In this document: positions 1-20,594 of the stretch, piece after piece
Layout of the letters: every line of letters starts with the position of its first letter
Position numbering within the stretch: the stretch's first letter is position 1
Origin: Piromyces finnis
Lineage: Eukaryota > Neocallimastigomycota > Neocallimastigomycetes > Neocallimastigales > Neocallimastigaceae
NCBI GenBank assembly: GCA_002104945.1
Contig: MCFH01000040.1
Location: 84,501-148,500 of the forward strand
Direction: 5' to 3'
Length of the DNA: 64,000 bases
The notes under the pieces: generated by a model
Databases searched by the model: none
Told to the model about the DNA's origin: nothing
Seen by the model: the letters and a program-made list of their open reading frames with translations, nothing else
Program-made: the position numbers and the translations under genes

Positions 1-7396
<7,396 letters not shown>

Positions 7397-7519
7397 TTAA
7401 TGTAATTTAAAATAATAAATAATATTATAAATCATTATAAATAATAATTATCAAAGGAAATATGATATATGATATATTTTATAATATATCATTTTTATTA
7501 TGTAAAGTTTATTATATTT

Positions 7520-7555
<36 letters not shown>

Positions 7556-7970
7556 ATTTTATATGCAATTATTTTAATTAATAATATTCATTAAAAATCA
7601 AGTATTTTAATTAGTTTTTATTTGATATAAATTTCTATTAAAAAAAAAAAAAAAAGTAGTTATTTATAAAGCTTTTATTTTATTTTAATAATACTGAATA
7701 TGAATTTTTTTATTAATGAATAAGAAGTACTATTGGTTATAAGGATATAATTACTGCGCACTTTGGAGCTTATTCTCTTATTGAACATATTATAATATGA
7801 TAAAGATTTAAAACATTTGTTTTAATTCATTTAAATAATAATTTAAAAAGCATTTTTATTTGAAACTTAAAAAAAAAAAAAAAAAAGATAAGAATTTAAC
7901 TTAATATTAGCAAAATAAAATAAAATAAAATAGATAAAAATAAGATATAAAATATATATTCATTCATATT
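7397..7970. other. Intergenic, no gene seen
   Basis: AT-rich spacer between two genes in the same direction. It holds a T run at about 7521-7554 and several A runs. A slightly more complex patch at 7735-7790 was checked for a tRNA and does not fit one. Confidence 0.6.
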
Positions 7971-10224
7971 ATGAGTAATAATAAACAAAACAGTTTTGTA
8001 AATTTTTATTGTCAAGAATGTCGAAAACCAATTAAACCAGAACCTTCATTGCTCGAAGGAAATTCAGAAAGATTATTAGGTATATAATTATAAATAATCT
8101 CAAAAAATAAAATAAATGATGATAATGAAAATAATAGTAATAATTAATTTATGAAAGTTAACATTTAATGAATAAAATAACATTATTTTGAAATAAAAAT
8201 ATTAAATTTGCAATCAATTTAATAATAAAAAAAAACTTTATATATATGTATTATTATTGAACCTTCATTAAATTCAAGCTTTATTATCAGATAAATCAGT
8301 GGATGAAAATAATATAAAAGGATATAAACCAAATATAAGTATAAACAATCCTATTCATAATCCAAGATTAACATTAATTGAAAAACCAACTGATTCATTT
8401 GTTGTTTTATCAACTACTTCAGGAAGTTATAATTCTAATCCTACAATAAATAATGAAATAGCACATAGATCTTCCTTAAATTATCGTTTAAAAATTGTTA
8501 ATAATATATTTGATATTATATCAGGAAAAAATGATATAGACCATCCTTTATGTAATGATTGTGCAAAAATTTTGTATGAAAAATTAAAACAGCAATTGGA
8601 AAAAATCAAAAAAGAAAATGTATTTTATCAATCATATTACAATCAATTCATATCAGATATTGAAAATAATGATGAAGAAAATAGTATGGAAAGAGATATT
8701 GTTTCGGAAGAAGAACAAATAAAAAATGTAATTGGTCACCGTCTATTTAAATACATTTTATTTTTGTTATATATATATATTTAATGCACATAATATATAG
8801 TTATTAATTATTTAAAAAAATTTATAAAGTTGAAAATAAAACAAAAAACAGATTTTGAAACCCTTGAGATAATGGAAACTCAATTAAAAGAATTAGAATC
8901 AGAATATATTAAATTAGAACAGGAATCTAAAGAATTAAATGATTTAGAAAAGGAGTACTTATAATTTATTTTACATCTAATAAAGTATATATATAATAAA
9001 AATAGAATAAAAAATATATATTAATACTATTCTTTAAACAATTAATATAAAGGATATGGAAAAAAGCAAATTTAATACAGCTTAAAATGGATGAGTATAA
9101 TGATTATAAAGATAGTGTAGAAATTAGATTAAATCAAATGTCTGATAAATTTGAAAGACTAAGAAAGGCAAATGGTTATAATGATACTTTTAGGTAGATA
9201 CTATAATATTATTAATGTTAATTTAAATATATAAAATAGCTATAATAATTTATATTATTTTTTTTTAAAATTATAGAATTGAATACGACGGAGTATTTGG
9301 TACCATAAATGGTAAAATATCCTTTTAAATAATTTCTAAAATAATAATAATTACTATTGTTATTAAATTAATAATTTTTTTTTTCTTTTTAATTCATCAA
9401 TATTAAGGTTTTAGACTTGGAAGACTTCCTTCCTATCAGGTATATATTAAATAAATTTCAGAATGTATTTTCCATCTTATACAAACTAATTTTTTAATTT
9501 ATATAGATTGATTTGTGTGAAATAAATGCAGCTTTTGGACAAACACTATTATTATTATATAGTTTGGCAAAAAAAGCAGATTTTCAATTTAAAAAGTATA
9601 TATATTAATATATATTTTAATTTTTTTTTTTTTTTAATTTTAATTATTATTATTGTATTTTATTATTTAGTTATCGTCTTATTCCAAACGGTAGTTTCTC
9701 CAGAATAGAAAAAACTGATGATAATTCTTGTTATGACTTGTAATATTTAAAATATTATTGTTATTTTATGTTATTTAAAATTCATTTTTAATTGTATTAT
9801 TTGTTTATTTTTATTTTGACTAATTTCTAGTTATATCAAAGAAAATATTATAACCATTGGAAGATTCTTTAAAACTTGGAGAATTGATAAAGCATTAATT
9901 GCATTTTTACAATGCTTAAAACAATTTTGTGAATTTTTAGAAAATAATAATAATTCAGATAAAGTGTTTCCATATAGGTATATAAATTTTTTTATCTTAT
10001 ATTTTTTTTCTATATGTTTATTTAAAATTAAAATAGATGTTTATATATTAATTAAAATTCAACATTATTACATATTTAGAATTGAACAAGATAAAATTGG
10101 TGATGCATCTGTAAAATCAAAAGAAGATGAAATATGGACAAAAGCTTTGAAGTATATATTAATAGACCTTAGATACATTGCAATTCATGTTACATCTAAT
10201 AAATTTATTAAGTCTAAGAAATAA
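7971..10224 (+). CDS. ATG6: Atg6/Beclin-1, class III PI3-kinase complex subunit
   Basis: Atg6/Beclin-1 is the regulatory subunit of the Vps34 PI3-kinase complexes for autophagy and vacuolar sorting. Ten exons: 7971-8079, 8279-8727, 8830-8954, 9053-9193, 9277-9311, 9408-9439, 9507-9595, 9671-9739, 9831-9977, 10080-10224. They sum to 1341 nt, 446 aa, close to the family's usual 450. Seen in order: N-terminal CQEC (C14, C17); DSFVVLS near residue 75; a second CNDC pair (C128, C131); a Glu-rich coiled coil ending LRKANGYNDTF; then the BARA domain with FGTINGFRLGRLPS, EINAAFGQTLLLL, YRLIPNG, RFFKTWRIDKALIAFLQC and WTKALKYILIDL. The start is the first ATG of the open frame, just before the cysteine pair. 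No break is seen. Confidence 0.95.
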
Positions 10225-10574
10225 TGATAGAAAAAAAAAAAAAAAAAACTTTTACTTGACTATAATAACTTAATTATATTTTTTTAAAGTTTTAAATAAA
10301 AAATTTTAAAAGTATAAAAATTGTATAAATTTGTATATATATAAATTATTATCAACCAATCATGATTTAGATATAATTAAATCAACTTTAAATGTTTTTT
10401 TTTAATAAATATTTAAATTTCATATTAAAAGTTAAAAAAAAAAAAAAAAGAGAGAGAAATTGATTCTTTTATATATTTATTTATCACATTAAAATATCTT
10501 AATATAAAAAAAAAATAATTAAAGACTATTAATAAAAAGTAATAATATTAAAATCTTTAAATAAAATATAAAAC
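10225..10574. other. Intergenic, no gene seen
   Basis: 350 bp of nearly pure A/T between ATG6 and the DTW gene, both on the + strand; presumably the terminator of the first and promoter of the second. Confidence 0.6.
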
Positions 10575-11809
10575 ATGGTTGATTCGAAAATTAATGAAAA
10601 TAAAAATGAAATTCAAAAAAGAAAAAATGTTGATGAGGATAAAGAAGAAATTGAAGCTAAAAAATTAAAATCTTTGAACGAAGAAACTAATGAAAAAGAA
10701 AAATCCACTAATAATGATAATGATGAAAATAAAAGAGAAAAACGACCATTTGAAAATTTAGAAATTGATGATTATGAACCATTATTTAATTCTAAAAGAG
10801 AACTTTGTAAAAAATGTGATAAGACATTTAAGAATTATTGTTATAATTGTTTAGAAGTTTTTGATAGCGTAAAGAAATATATACCCAAGGTTAAATTACC
10901 ATTACCTTTAGATATGTAAGCTATTTTAAATAAATTTATAAATAAAAAAATAATTTAAAAAAAAATATCAAAATATTCATATTTTAATAATTTAATTGAA
11001 ATTATAATTTTAAACAGTTTGAAACATAGTCTTGAATTAAATTCAAAAAGGTAATTTTTAATTTATATCTATTTTTGAATAAAGTATTTTTTTTAACTTA
11101 TATATATATTTAAATAAACAGTACAGCTTTACACTCCAAATTAATTGCACCTGATGATGTAAACATATATACAAGTGAAAAAATGCCAAAATATGAAAAT
11201 CCTGAACGTGTTTTATTATTATTCCCCGGTGATGTAAATTTCAGTTTTTTATTTTATTTTTTTTTTGTTTGTTTGTTTCTAATTTAGTTATTTATAATAT
11301 ATTCATATAATTGTTTTTACCTAGGATTAAATATTAAATATATTATATAAAATTTATATACATTATATATTTTATAAATTATAACAATAATAAATTACAA
11401 TATATTTTAATAAAAGGATGCAATTCCTGTTTCTGAAGTTGACCCAAAAAAATATGACCGTGTTTTAGTTATTGATGGTACATGGTATCAAGCAAAAATT
11501 TTAATCCGTGAACCATTTTTACAAAAATTACAAAAGGTAACTTTCACTCAACCACATACAACTGAATTTTGGCGTTTCCAAAATTTAGGTGATGAACATT
11601 TGGCAACTATTGAAGCCATATACTATTTTTATCAAGAATATGAAAAATATTGTTTGAAAGCTAATGAAAAATTGGTAAAATCAATGGATAACTTATTGTA
11701 CTTTTATGCCTTTCAATGGGAAGTTATTCAAAGACATTATAAAAGTGGAAAATCCAAGAAAGGGATATCTAAAAGATTACATAATCATGAAACATATATA
11801 AGAAAATAA
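10575..11809 (+). CDS. DTWD1: DTW-domain tRNA-uridine aminocarboxypropyltransferase (DTWD1 type)
   Basis: DTW-domain enzymes transfer the 3-amino-3-carboxypropyl group of S-adenosylmethionine to uridine, making acp3U in tRNA. Four exons: 10575-10915, 11018-11050, 11122-11233, 11417-11809; 879 nt, 292 aa. Residues 1-75 are a charged Lys/Glu/Asn-rich extension. A cysteine cluster follows (CKKCDKTF..YCYNC), like the CxxC...CYxC of DTWD1. The catalytic-type DTW motif appears as VLVIDGTWYQAKIL, after LLLFPGDDAIPVSEV. The C-terminal half has FTQPHTTEFWRFQN and LATIEAIYYF, as in the family. The charged N-terminus could be a nuclear signal; that is inference. DTWD1 rather than DTWD2 is favoured by the cysteine cluster. 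Confidence 0.9.
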
Positions 11810-12154
11810 TATACATATATGAAAATAGAAGTTTTAAGAAAAAGAATAAAATACTAAATTAGAACAATATATATGAAAGATTTAGTACAATAAATAAGAA
11901 ATGAAATAAAAATAGCATGAAATAAGGTTAAACTTTTTTTTTCTATTATTTAATTTTATTGTTATATTATTTTATTTTAATAATTTAAATATATAAACAT
12001 AAATATACTTGTTTAATAAATTAAGCTTATGCGATTAAAAATACTAAAAAAATAGTATTATTATTAGTATTTAATAAATATATTTTGATGTTTTATTTGA
12101 TATAATGTAATAAAAATTTTATTTTTATTATTATTTTTATTAAAAAAAGTAATA
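11810..12154. other. Intergenic between convergent genes
   Basis: 345 bp A/T-rich spacer between the 3' ends of the DTW gene (+) and the RRM-SPOC gene (-). Nothing else is recognisable. Confidence 0.6.
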
Positions 12155-13242
12155 TTAATTATGTGTAGAATCTTCATTAAAAATAACAAAAATGAAAAAT
12201 GGCCACATCCCTAATCCATTCTTAATTTGTTTTTCTTCTGTAGTTTCTCTAACAAAAACTTGGTCAAACAAATCTATATATTTATAATCAGATGGTAACA
12301 ACGCTACATAAGTGTTACCTTCTTTGTATAAAAGAAATGCATCACTATCTTTAAAGTTTTCATTAAATTTTTTAAGATTATCAAAATCATCTTTCATCTT
12401 TTGTGTATAATCTCCATCATCATTAATACAACCAATGCATAATGACCAAGATGGATCATTAATTCGACCAAGTCTGTCTGATAATTGATCAAAGAATTCG
12501 TCTTGCCTTTTCATTTTTCTGAACTTTATTGAATCGTTTTTTTCAAAAATTTTATTTGGTTTATCTTTATCCCCATCTATATAATATATTAGCATATTTA
12601 ATCCAACGTGTTTATAAACTATTTCAGTTGAAAATTTAATCTTTTTATTTTTAAGAGCATATTTAATTCTATTAACAGGTTTTCGTTCATTCAAAACTAT
12701 CGATTTATTTTGATCTTCTTTTTTTATATCAACTTTTTTTTCTTCTTTAATATTTTCCTTAATATTTTCTTTAACATCTACTTTAATATTTTCTTTAGAA
12801 TCTCCTTTAGTATCTTTTTTGATATCATCGTTTTTATAACTACTTGTTGAGTTATTATTATCATTATTAATTTCTTCCTTTTTAACATCTGAAGCAATAC
12901 TTCCTGAATCACCCCAAAAAGCATGTGAAGCCTTATATCTTTTCTTATTTCCTTTCCTAGGTCTTGATTCGAATGGCTCTTCTTTTGTATTATCAACAGT
13001 TTTAACCTTCTTTAATGAAGTATCTTCTTTAACATCATTAGCCCTTTTTTTATTATTTTCTTCTATCTTATTATCTATAGGAATAATAAATAATAATAAA
13101 AATAAAAAAGCATTTATAAATTTAATTAAAGGTAACAAATAATATCAATAATAATTATGTAAAATTATAGTAGTAATGATAATAATAAATTTAATAAAAG
13201 GTAATAAAATAAAAAAGAAATAGAAAATAAAAATAAGAAATA

Positions 13243-13334
<92 letters not shown>

Positions 13335-14163
13335 CTTCTTTCAAGCCTATTTTATAATCATTTAAAAATGGAATTGAAAATTCTACTTTAATGTCTTTAG
13401 AATCATATAACGAATTATCTGAAAGGTTTTTCTTTAATTCTATTGAGCTATTAATTTCTCTAAAATCTACATATAAGCAATTTTTTTCTTCATAAATTTC
13501 CAATATTTTTATTTCACCAAATTTGCTTATTCCAATAATCAAATTATTAATATCAATTGCATCAAAATTAATATTACTAATACAAAGACAAGAAGATATT
13601 ATTGGTGAAGAATATTTAATTTCTACTTTTCGATTTTCAATCTTACCACGATTCATTTTTCTTTTGGTTTTTTTAGCAACAGCAGCATTACAATAGTAAG
13701 CATAGGCTGTAACTGTTTCATATTGTGTATGTACAATGTCTAAATGTATAATTTTTCCAAATCTTTCAAACATACCTTTTATATTCTCTTCACCTACTTC
13801 CTTTGGTATATTGGTAATTTCCAAAATATTACTATTATTTTCTTCATTTACAATTGTGTATTCACATTTAGGCATAATTAGTTGGATAGTTTTTTCTTTA
13901 TCGACAAATAAATATGAACCTAAAAAAGGGACAAGATTTAAAGAGAATCTTAAATTATTTGTTGAATTTTCATTATCAAATCTTACTATTGCATAGCTTT
14001 TGTTTTTATCTGATTCATCTTTGTAAATAAGTTGAATTACATTTCCGAAATGTCTTAAAAATTCATATAATTTATTATGTAATTCTTTTATTTCAACATT
14101 TGTTGGAAAATTTGTTAATACAATTGATTGATTCTTATTTTTATTTTGAAATCCTATGTTCAT
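12155..14163 (-). CDS. SPEN-family protein: RRM repeats plus C-terminal SPOC domain
   Basis: Two exons, 14163-13335 and 13074-12155, joined by a 260-nt intron; 1749 nt, 582 aa. Exon 1 encodes three RRM-like units: about residues 14-80 (SIVLTNFP, YAIVRF), 112-185 (ILEITNIP, TAYAYYCN) and 190-260 (CLCISNIN, CLYVDF). Exon 2 begins with a Lys/Glu-rich linker containing FWGDSGS. It ends in a SPOC-like domain: WSLCIGCINDDG, DAFLLYKEG..YVALLPSD, and a closing MWPFFIFVIF strand. SPEN/RBM15 proteins use RRMs to bind RNA and SPOC to recruit transcription or RNA-processing factors. Reading the exons as separate genes gives an Ile-homopolymer tail on one and a false hydrophobic start on the other, so one gene is the better model. 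SPOC assignment is from pattern only. Confidence 0.75.
13243..13333 (-). repeat. (AAT)n intronic microsatellite
   Basis: About 30 uninterrupted AAT units (ATT on the coding strand) immediately after the GT donor of the RRM-SPOC gene intron. There is no stop inside the tract in the exon-1 frame, so a retained intron would add poly-Ile and drop the SPOC domain. Confidence 0.9.
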
Positions 14164-14967
14164 CTATTATATATTAAATATCAATTATTCTATTTTGACT
14201 TTACTATTTATAATATTATTAATGGATTATACCTTTATTTCATTAATGTCTAATTAAAAATAGTATAAAAGAAAAAGATTTAATTGTAATAATGAGAAGC
14301 ACTTTTAAAATTTTTCGATCTTTACCAATAATTTAAGTGGTTTATATAATTTTTTATATTTTAAAGTTGAAATAAATTAATGTAACAGAAATGTACAAAA
14401 GTTGATACAAACTAGTTATACGTAGAAAGAAAAATTAATTTTAATTATACTTTTCATTTTGTAGCTTATACTATTAAAACAAGAAGTCTTTTTTTCTTTT
14501 AATACTAATAGATTGTTGACTCAAATAACTAGTTATTCCACTATAATACTAGAATTAAATGTATCATTCATTTATATCATTATTTTCTTTCATTTAAGTT
14601 ATTTTACGCTCTCATTTACATTGTAGAAATAATTAGTATCAAAATATATATAAGAAAAACTTGTTAATATATATTTATATTAAAAAATTAAATAATAAAA
14701 AATTAAACTTTTATTATTTTTCTTTTTTTTTTTATACAAAAATAAAAAAAAAAAATCCCTAAAAATAAAGTAGGATATTAATAATAAAATATTAATATGA
14801 AATAGTTATTATGTTCTAATAATAAAAAAAAATAATATTTACTTATTTATACATACTTTTAATTATTTATCTTTTATATATATATATATATCGTACAAAA
14901 GAATTACATAATAAGAAAAATGATAATAGTTTTATAAAAAAAATTATTCAATTAAAATAATGTAACC
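14164..14967. other. Intergenic between divergent genes
   Basis: 804 bp spacer that must hold the promoters of the RRM-SPOC gene (-) and the ZC4H2-like gene (+). It is A/T-rich, with T and A runs near 14715-14760. No discrete control site can be named. Confidence 0.6.
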
Positions 14968-15772
14968 ATGGATAATACAACGGAAAGTTCAAATGAAACA
15001 TTGGATTGTTACTTGGAAAAGTTGAATGAATTGGAAGTAATTAAGTACATATATCAGCAATTTAATATTATTAATTTTAAATCAAAGTTAAATATTTAAT
15101 GAATTGATTTTTACTTTTAGTAAAAAAACAGAAGAATTGGGAAGAATTAAAACTTCGATATTAGAACATTCGCAAAAGTTGGAAAAAGATGAGGCTGTAT
15201 TTAGCGAAATTATATCAGAAAAAAATAAATTATTAAAAGAAAAGGATATATTAAGGAAAATGTTAATTGAAATTCAAAATGATATAGATGATGTAATTAT
15301 AATTATACTAATTAAATAGATTCTATTAACAAAATAATCTCGAATATGATTAATAAATTTATATACGATTTTTATACAAATATATATATCTTTGTAATAT
15401 TTGCTTTTTTATATAAAGTTAGCAAAATCAGAAAATGAGCTAAAAGAAACCAATGAAAAGACAAGATATGATTTGAAATCATTAAGAGAACAATATAATC
15501 CATTAAAAGATACCATTGATGAATTAAGAGAGAAACAATTATTATCAAGGTTACCAAATTTACAGGAAGAAATAGATAAAGAAATGTCCATTTATTTAGA
15601 AAAACGGAGGAATCGTTGGTTGGAAGCAGGATTAGGTAATAATGATACATATTCTGAATCTTCTATGCCTGACTCTCCATATTCTACGCCGTCTCCTTCA
15701 ACACGAGTACGACGTCATTCTTCAAACTCTGTAACTGGACGCAAAAAAACAAAAAAACGTAAAGGAACATGA
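14968..15772 (+). CDS. ZC4H2: ZC4H2-like coiled-coil protein lacking the C-terminal zinc finger
   Basis: Three exons: 14968-15044, 15121-15292, 15419-15772; 603 nt, 200 aa. Residues 1-130 are a coiled coil with the layout of animal ZC4H2. The best match is ENELKETNEKTRYDLKSL, then YNPLKDTIDELR, SRLPNLQEEIDKEMS and YLEKRRNRWLEAG, in the same order and spacing as animal ZC4H2. In animals this nuclear protein works with RNF220 and TRP channels. The C-terminus is Ser/Pro-rich then basic (RKKTKKRKGT), like the basic end of ZC4H2, but the CxxC-H-CxxC finger before it is absent and I found no extra exon encoding it before 16000. The function in a fungus is unknown. A generic coiled-coil protein is the alternative. 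Confidence 0.7.
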
Positions 15773-18700
15773 CATTGTTTATTACAATATGAATTCATAA
15801 TCAATTAGGATACCAACCTTTATATACCAAAAAAAAATACCTTTTTATTTTATATACAACAAAAAAAAAAAAAATAAAAAAAAATTATTGGTAATATTAA
15901 ATTTTAATTAATAATGAATTTTTATTCATTCTATTCACAAATTAAGCATTTCCATAAATATCAATTATAAATATATATTTTATATATTATATAAGAAAGA
16001 GGAAAAAAAAAACATAATCATATATACTTTTTTTTTTGTTGTTATTCTAATTTATTTAATTTTAAGCATATCATATATATTTATGAATATATCGTTATTA
16101 AGCAAAGATACGTTTTTATCCAAATAAAAAATTTTAATATAACTTTATTTAAACAAAGTAAAGAATATTACAATATCAAAAATATATATATATATTAATA
16201 TTAATATTTTTCATTACTTATTATAAATTATCATTGTTAAATGTTTTAACAATTCAAACATAGTTTATATAATCTTCAAAAAAAAAAAAAAATAAAAATA
16301 AAAATAAAAAAATAAATATATAAATTGATAATAAACTTATTAAATTTTTATTAAGGGAAAAACATTACTCTTGCTAAACAAATTCATTCATTTTAATATT
16401 ACTTTTTATTATTTTTCCATATTGATAATAATAAATATACTTTTATCAAAAAGTTTAAAAGTATTGCAAGAAACATAAAATGAAGAATTGAAAAAAAATA
16501 TCATTTTAATAATTTTATTTGTAAAAATAAATTTTATATAATCTAAAAAATTTAATTACTTAAAACTATAATTATATTAAATATTAATTTTTATGAATAT
16601 AATTTTATATATATTTTTTATTTTCTTTCACATTTACTATGAAATAAAATAATATAACCATATTTTAATATGTAATTAATTTAATTTCTTGTAGTTTATT
16701 AATATTATAGTTAAGTTTTCTTCTGCCTCATAAAATATTGATTTACAAGAATGATACTGTGAAAATAAATTCATATTTTTAGAAATTTATATTGTAATTT
16801 TAATTTAAAAATATTGAGTTAAATTTTTATTAGCATAATATTCTCATATCACATTAAATATAAACTACTTTAAACTTCGTATAATTTTGAAAAAATGATT
16901 TATAAAAATTTAAATATGTTCAATTACCATTCATTAATTTTATTAAATATGCTTTTCTTTTTTCAAAAATCATTAATGGTGTGAAAGAAACATATAATAA
17001 ATTAGGAAGTTTTTTTAAATCTTAATGAATAATTTAAAAAAAAAAAAAAAAAAAAGTACTTTTTAAAATTATAAAAGTGATTTATTAACTATCTTTGAGT
17101 CTATGTATAATATACTTTTATTACAATAAGATGATTTCAAACCAATACTATTATTATTGTTATTATTATATTTTACTATTAATTATTATTTGCCTTTAAA
17201 GTATTTATTATCCTTTTTTTTTAATATTAAAAAAAAAAAAGATATAATCATAAGTTTAAAATGGGAGATTTTAATTATTATTTTTCTTTTTAAAAGGTTT
17301 ACTAATTAAAATATAAAAAATGAAAATTTCACTGTATAATTAAAGTACGATAAATTCTCAAAAATTTAGTAATCATTTAAAATAAACATTAATATTATAT
17401 TATACTATTCAAAAGAAATAGTATAAATTAATAATAGAAATATGAATAATAATTGAAATCACCATTTCCAAATATTATAATAATGGAAAAAAAAAAAACA
17501 TGGTCATCAATCTATCTTAAAATTTCAACTTTAATGAATTTTATTTTTTTTTTTTTTTTAGTAAAATATTATTTATTTAAATTTTATACTTAAAATAATA
17601 ATATAATAGTATGTATTATATATTTCTATTATTATTTTATTCCAATCTCTCTCTTTTTTTTTTTTTTTTAAAATAATTAAATATTAACTTTGAAAATTTG
17701 TTTTTTTTTTCTCAAGGTTAAAATAAAAATATGCATAATAAATGATGAGGTAAATATATATGTATTTCTTATAAGAGAAATTATATAATTAGAAAATATG
17801 ATTTTAATGATTTGTTAGGAATAATATTATTTTTAGAAGTATTAATATATTATTATATTTAATCTTGAAGTCAAAAAAATCTAAAACTTTAATCTAATAT
17901 TCTTATTCATATTACACTTAAACTTTATATATATGGTAAAGTTTAATTTATTGCAATATATTTTTTTTAACCTACATATCAATATTACAATTAAAATAAA
18001 ATGTTAACAATAATAAATAACAATAATAATTATTAAAAATAAAATTATACAATAAAAATAATAATAAATAATTAAATAAAAAACTTTTATTTTATTATAG
18101 ATAGTAACATTAACAATTATTTTTATTACTTTATGAAATTAGAAAAAAAATGTTTAATTCTTTTTAATGGATATTATATTTTTAGATATAATACAAACAA
18201 TTAAACTAGTGACATATATAATTACTTTGTATTTAGTTATTTTTATAAAACTTTAAAAAATAACTATTTATAATATTTTATAATTTTATAGCAATTCAAG
18301 TAATATAAAATAATTAGAAATAATATATTTTAATATTAAATATTTAGGTTATATTTTTTTTTATTTTATTTTCTCTCTTTTTATTTTTAATATTTCATAT
18401 TTTCTTTTTCTTTTTTCTTTTTTTTTTTAACTTGATTAGTTCATATTGGATTATTTGATAATAATACTATTAAAATAAAAAAAAAAAAAGTAAATTGATA
18501 AAAAAAAAATATAGACAGTATAGTAATATCAATTTATAAGAAAAAAAAAATTAAAGATATAAAAATATAAAAAAAAAATATTATATATATATAATATAAT
18601 TTATTGATTTTAACATTTGGAGATACTATTGTACTTCATTTGATAGAATTCTTTTCATATTTTATAAATAGTAATATTTGTTTAATTTAATTATTGATAT

Positions 18701-18959
18701 TTCGGGAAACATATTAAATATTCTCAAATTCAATATTCATTATATATTAAAAGTATGGGATTATAATATTACTTAATTAAAGGATAAATATTCATAATAA
18801 TTTATAATAAAAAGTGAAACATTATTTTATTTCTTTTCTTCATAATATTTATTATCATTGATCTTTTAATTTACTGCTATAAATATATATATATATCTAT
18901 ATATATTAAAAAAAAAAAAGAAAAAAGAAAAAAGGGAAAAAAATATAGCAGTATTTTCT
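15773..18959. other. Long intergenic/5' leader, no gene seen
   Basis: 3.2 kb of extreme A/T sequence with many A and T runs. Short open stretches exist, the best around 16900-17025 (about 40 codons), but they have no start, splice or family support. It is presumably the regulatory region and 5' UTR of the kinase gene at 18960. Confidence 0.6.
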
Positions 18960-20548
18960 ATGGCATCAAATACAACTTTAAATAATCAAAATAATATACA
19001 ACAACCACCATCATCTTTTACAACCCCAATTTCTATATCGAATAACAATAATGGATTAAGCGAAATAAATATTGATTCTGAAAGAAAAGAAAATTTCTCA
19101 ACTTTAAACAAAAATATTAATCAACAATCATTATATCCAAATTGTAGTATACCTAATGAAAATGAAAATATTAAACACCAAAGAAAGAGACGTTTGTCAA
19201 ATTCTTCAAATACCTCCATCTCATCCCATAATATAATAAATAATCCATATGAAGATAATGTTTCAAATAATCCAAACATAAATCCTTTACAATACCAGAA
19301 GGATTCAAATAAATCAACCATTATGACCACTGATACCACAGTATATAATTCTACCAATGAAACTACATTAATAAACAATCAAACTAGAAATAGTAATTAT
19401 CTTCCTATGAATTTATACGATAATACACCAAATCCATCAGAAAAAATATATACTCAAAATAAAAATAAAAAACCAAAAATTGAGTACACTACAACAAATA
19501 TGCCACAAATTCAATGCCAAACCATGGATAAAACTAGTCAAAAGGAACGAGTTGACTCATTCAATATTAATAATGTTAAAAATGGCAATAACAATCAAAA
19601 TGAAAAGGAATTTGACATTCCAAACTCTATGAATTATATATATACCCGTGAAGTTCAACCTTCATTAATTCAAAATTCTAATCAAATATATAATGTAAGA
19701 AAATTAAATATATAATTATTATATAATTATTAATCAAATATATATAAGATTTTTTATTTAATTATTCTAATCACATTAATTTGTAATAAAACTTTTTAAA
19801 TTAAAATTTTTGAATTTTTATATCATCAATAAATTAGGATATTAATGACAATAATAATAATAACAATAATAATAATAATAATAATAATATCACTGATAAA
19901 AATGAATTAGATAAAAATCAATGTTACTATCATAATAATTTAAATAATAAATCGAATTTTGAAAAAGACTCTAATGCTGATAAATTTTTAAAGATTAACA
20001 AAAATATAAATGATTTACCAAATTACAAATCAAATAATACTACTAATAATAATAGTAATAACAATAATACCAAATCCGTAGCTACCCTAAATCAAAATGA
20101 ATTAAATAATGTTAATAATATAAATAATACTATTAGTATAAACAATAAAAATAATATGAATAAAATAAATACTAGCTCACCAACTACTGTTTTTCGCCAA
20201 ACTATTGAATATCCTACTTCCATTAATGTAAATGTAAATACATCAATATCAATACCACAAGTTACAACCACAACTACAATAAACCCAGTAATTCAAAATT
20301 ATCCTGTTAGTAAGGATAACTCAACTCCAATTACTACAACTACTACATTAATTCCATATACTTTTCAAACTTCCAATACTCCAGTTGCAGCCTATTCTAC
20401 TGTAACTACTACCCATTCTCCAAAAGCATCCCCACAAAATAATGAAAATAACGCTAATGTTAATTCTCCAATGATTACTATGAATGGTTTACATGTTTCT
20501 TCACCATATTATCAAAATATATATAATAATAAATCCTATGCACCTGAT

Positions 20549-20594
<46 letters not shown>

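Noticed and set aside
7735-7800. Possible tRNA (mixed-composition patch)
   Set aside because: No acceptor stem pairing and no usable B-box; it does not fold as a cloverleaf by eye.
13075-13138. Signal peptide-like start (MLPLIKFINAFLFLL) for a secreted protein
   Set aside because: It is intron sequence just before the AG acceptor; the following exon is nuclear-type and charged, not secreted.
13165-13334. RRM protein ending in a poly-Ile hydrophobic tail
   Set aside because: The Ile run translates an ATT microsatellite after a GT donor; splicing to 13074 gives a conventional RRM-SPOC protein.
16880-17025. About 40 open codons ending ETYNKLGSFFKS
   Set aside because: No start codon, no GT/AG partners, no family resemblance; likely chance in a 3-kb spacer.
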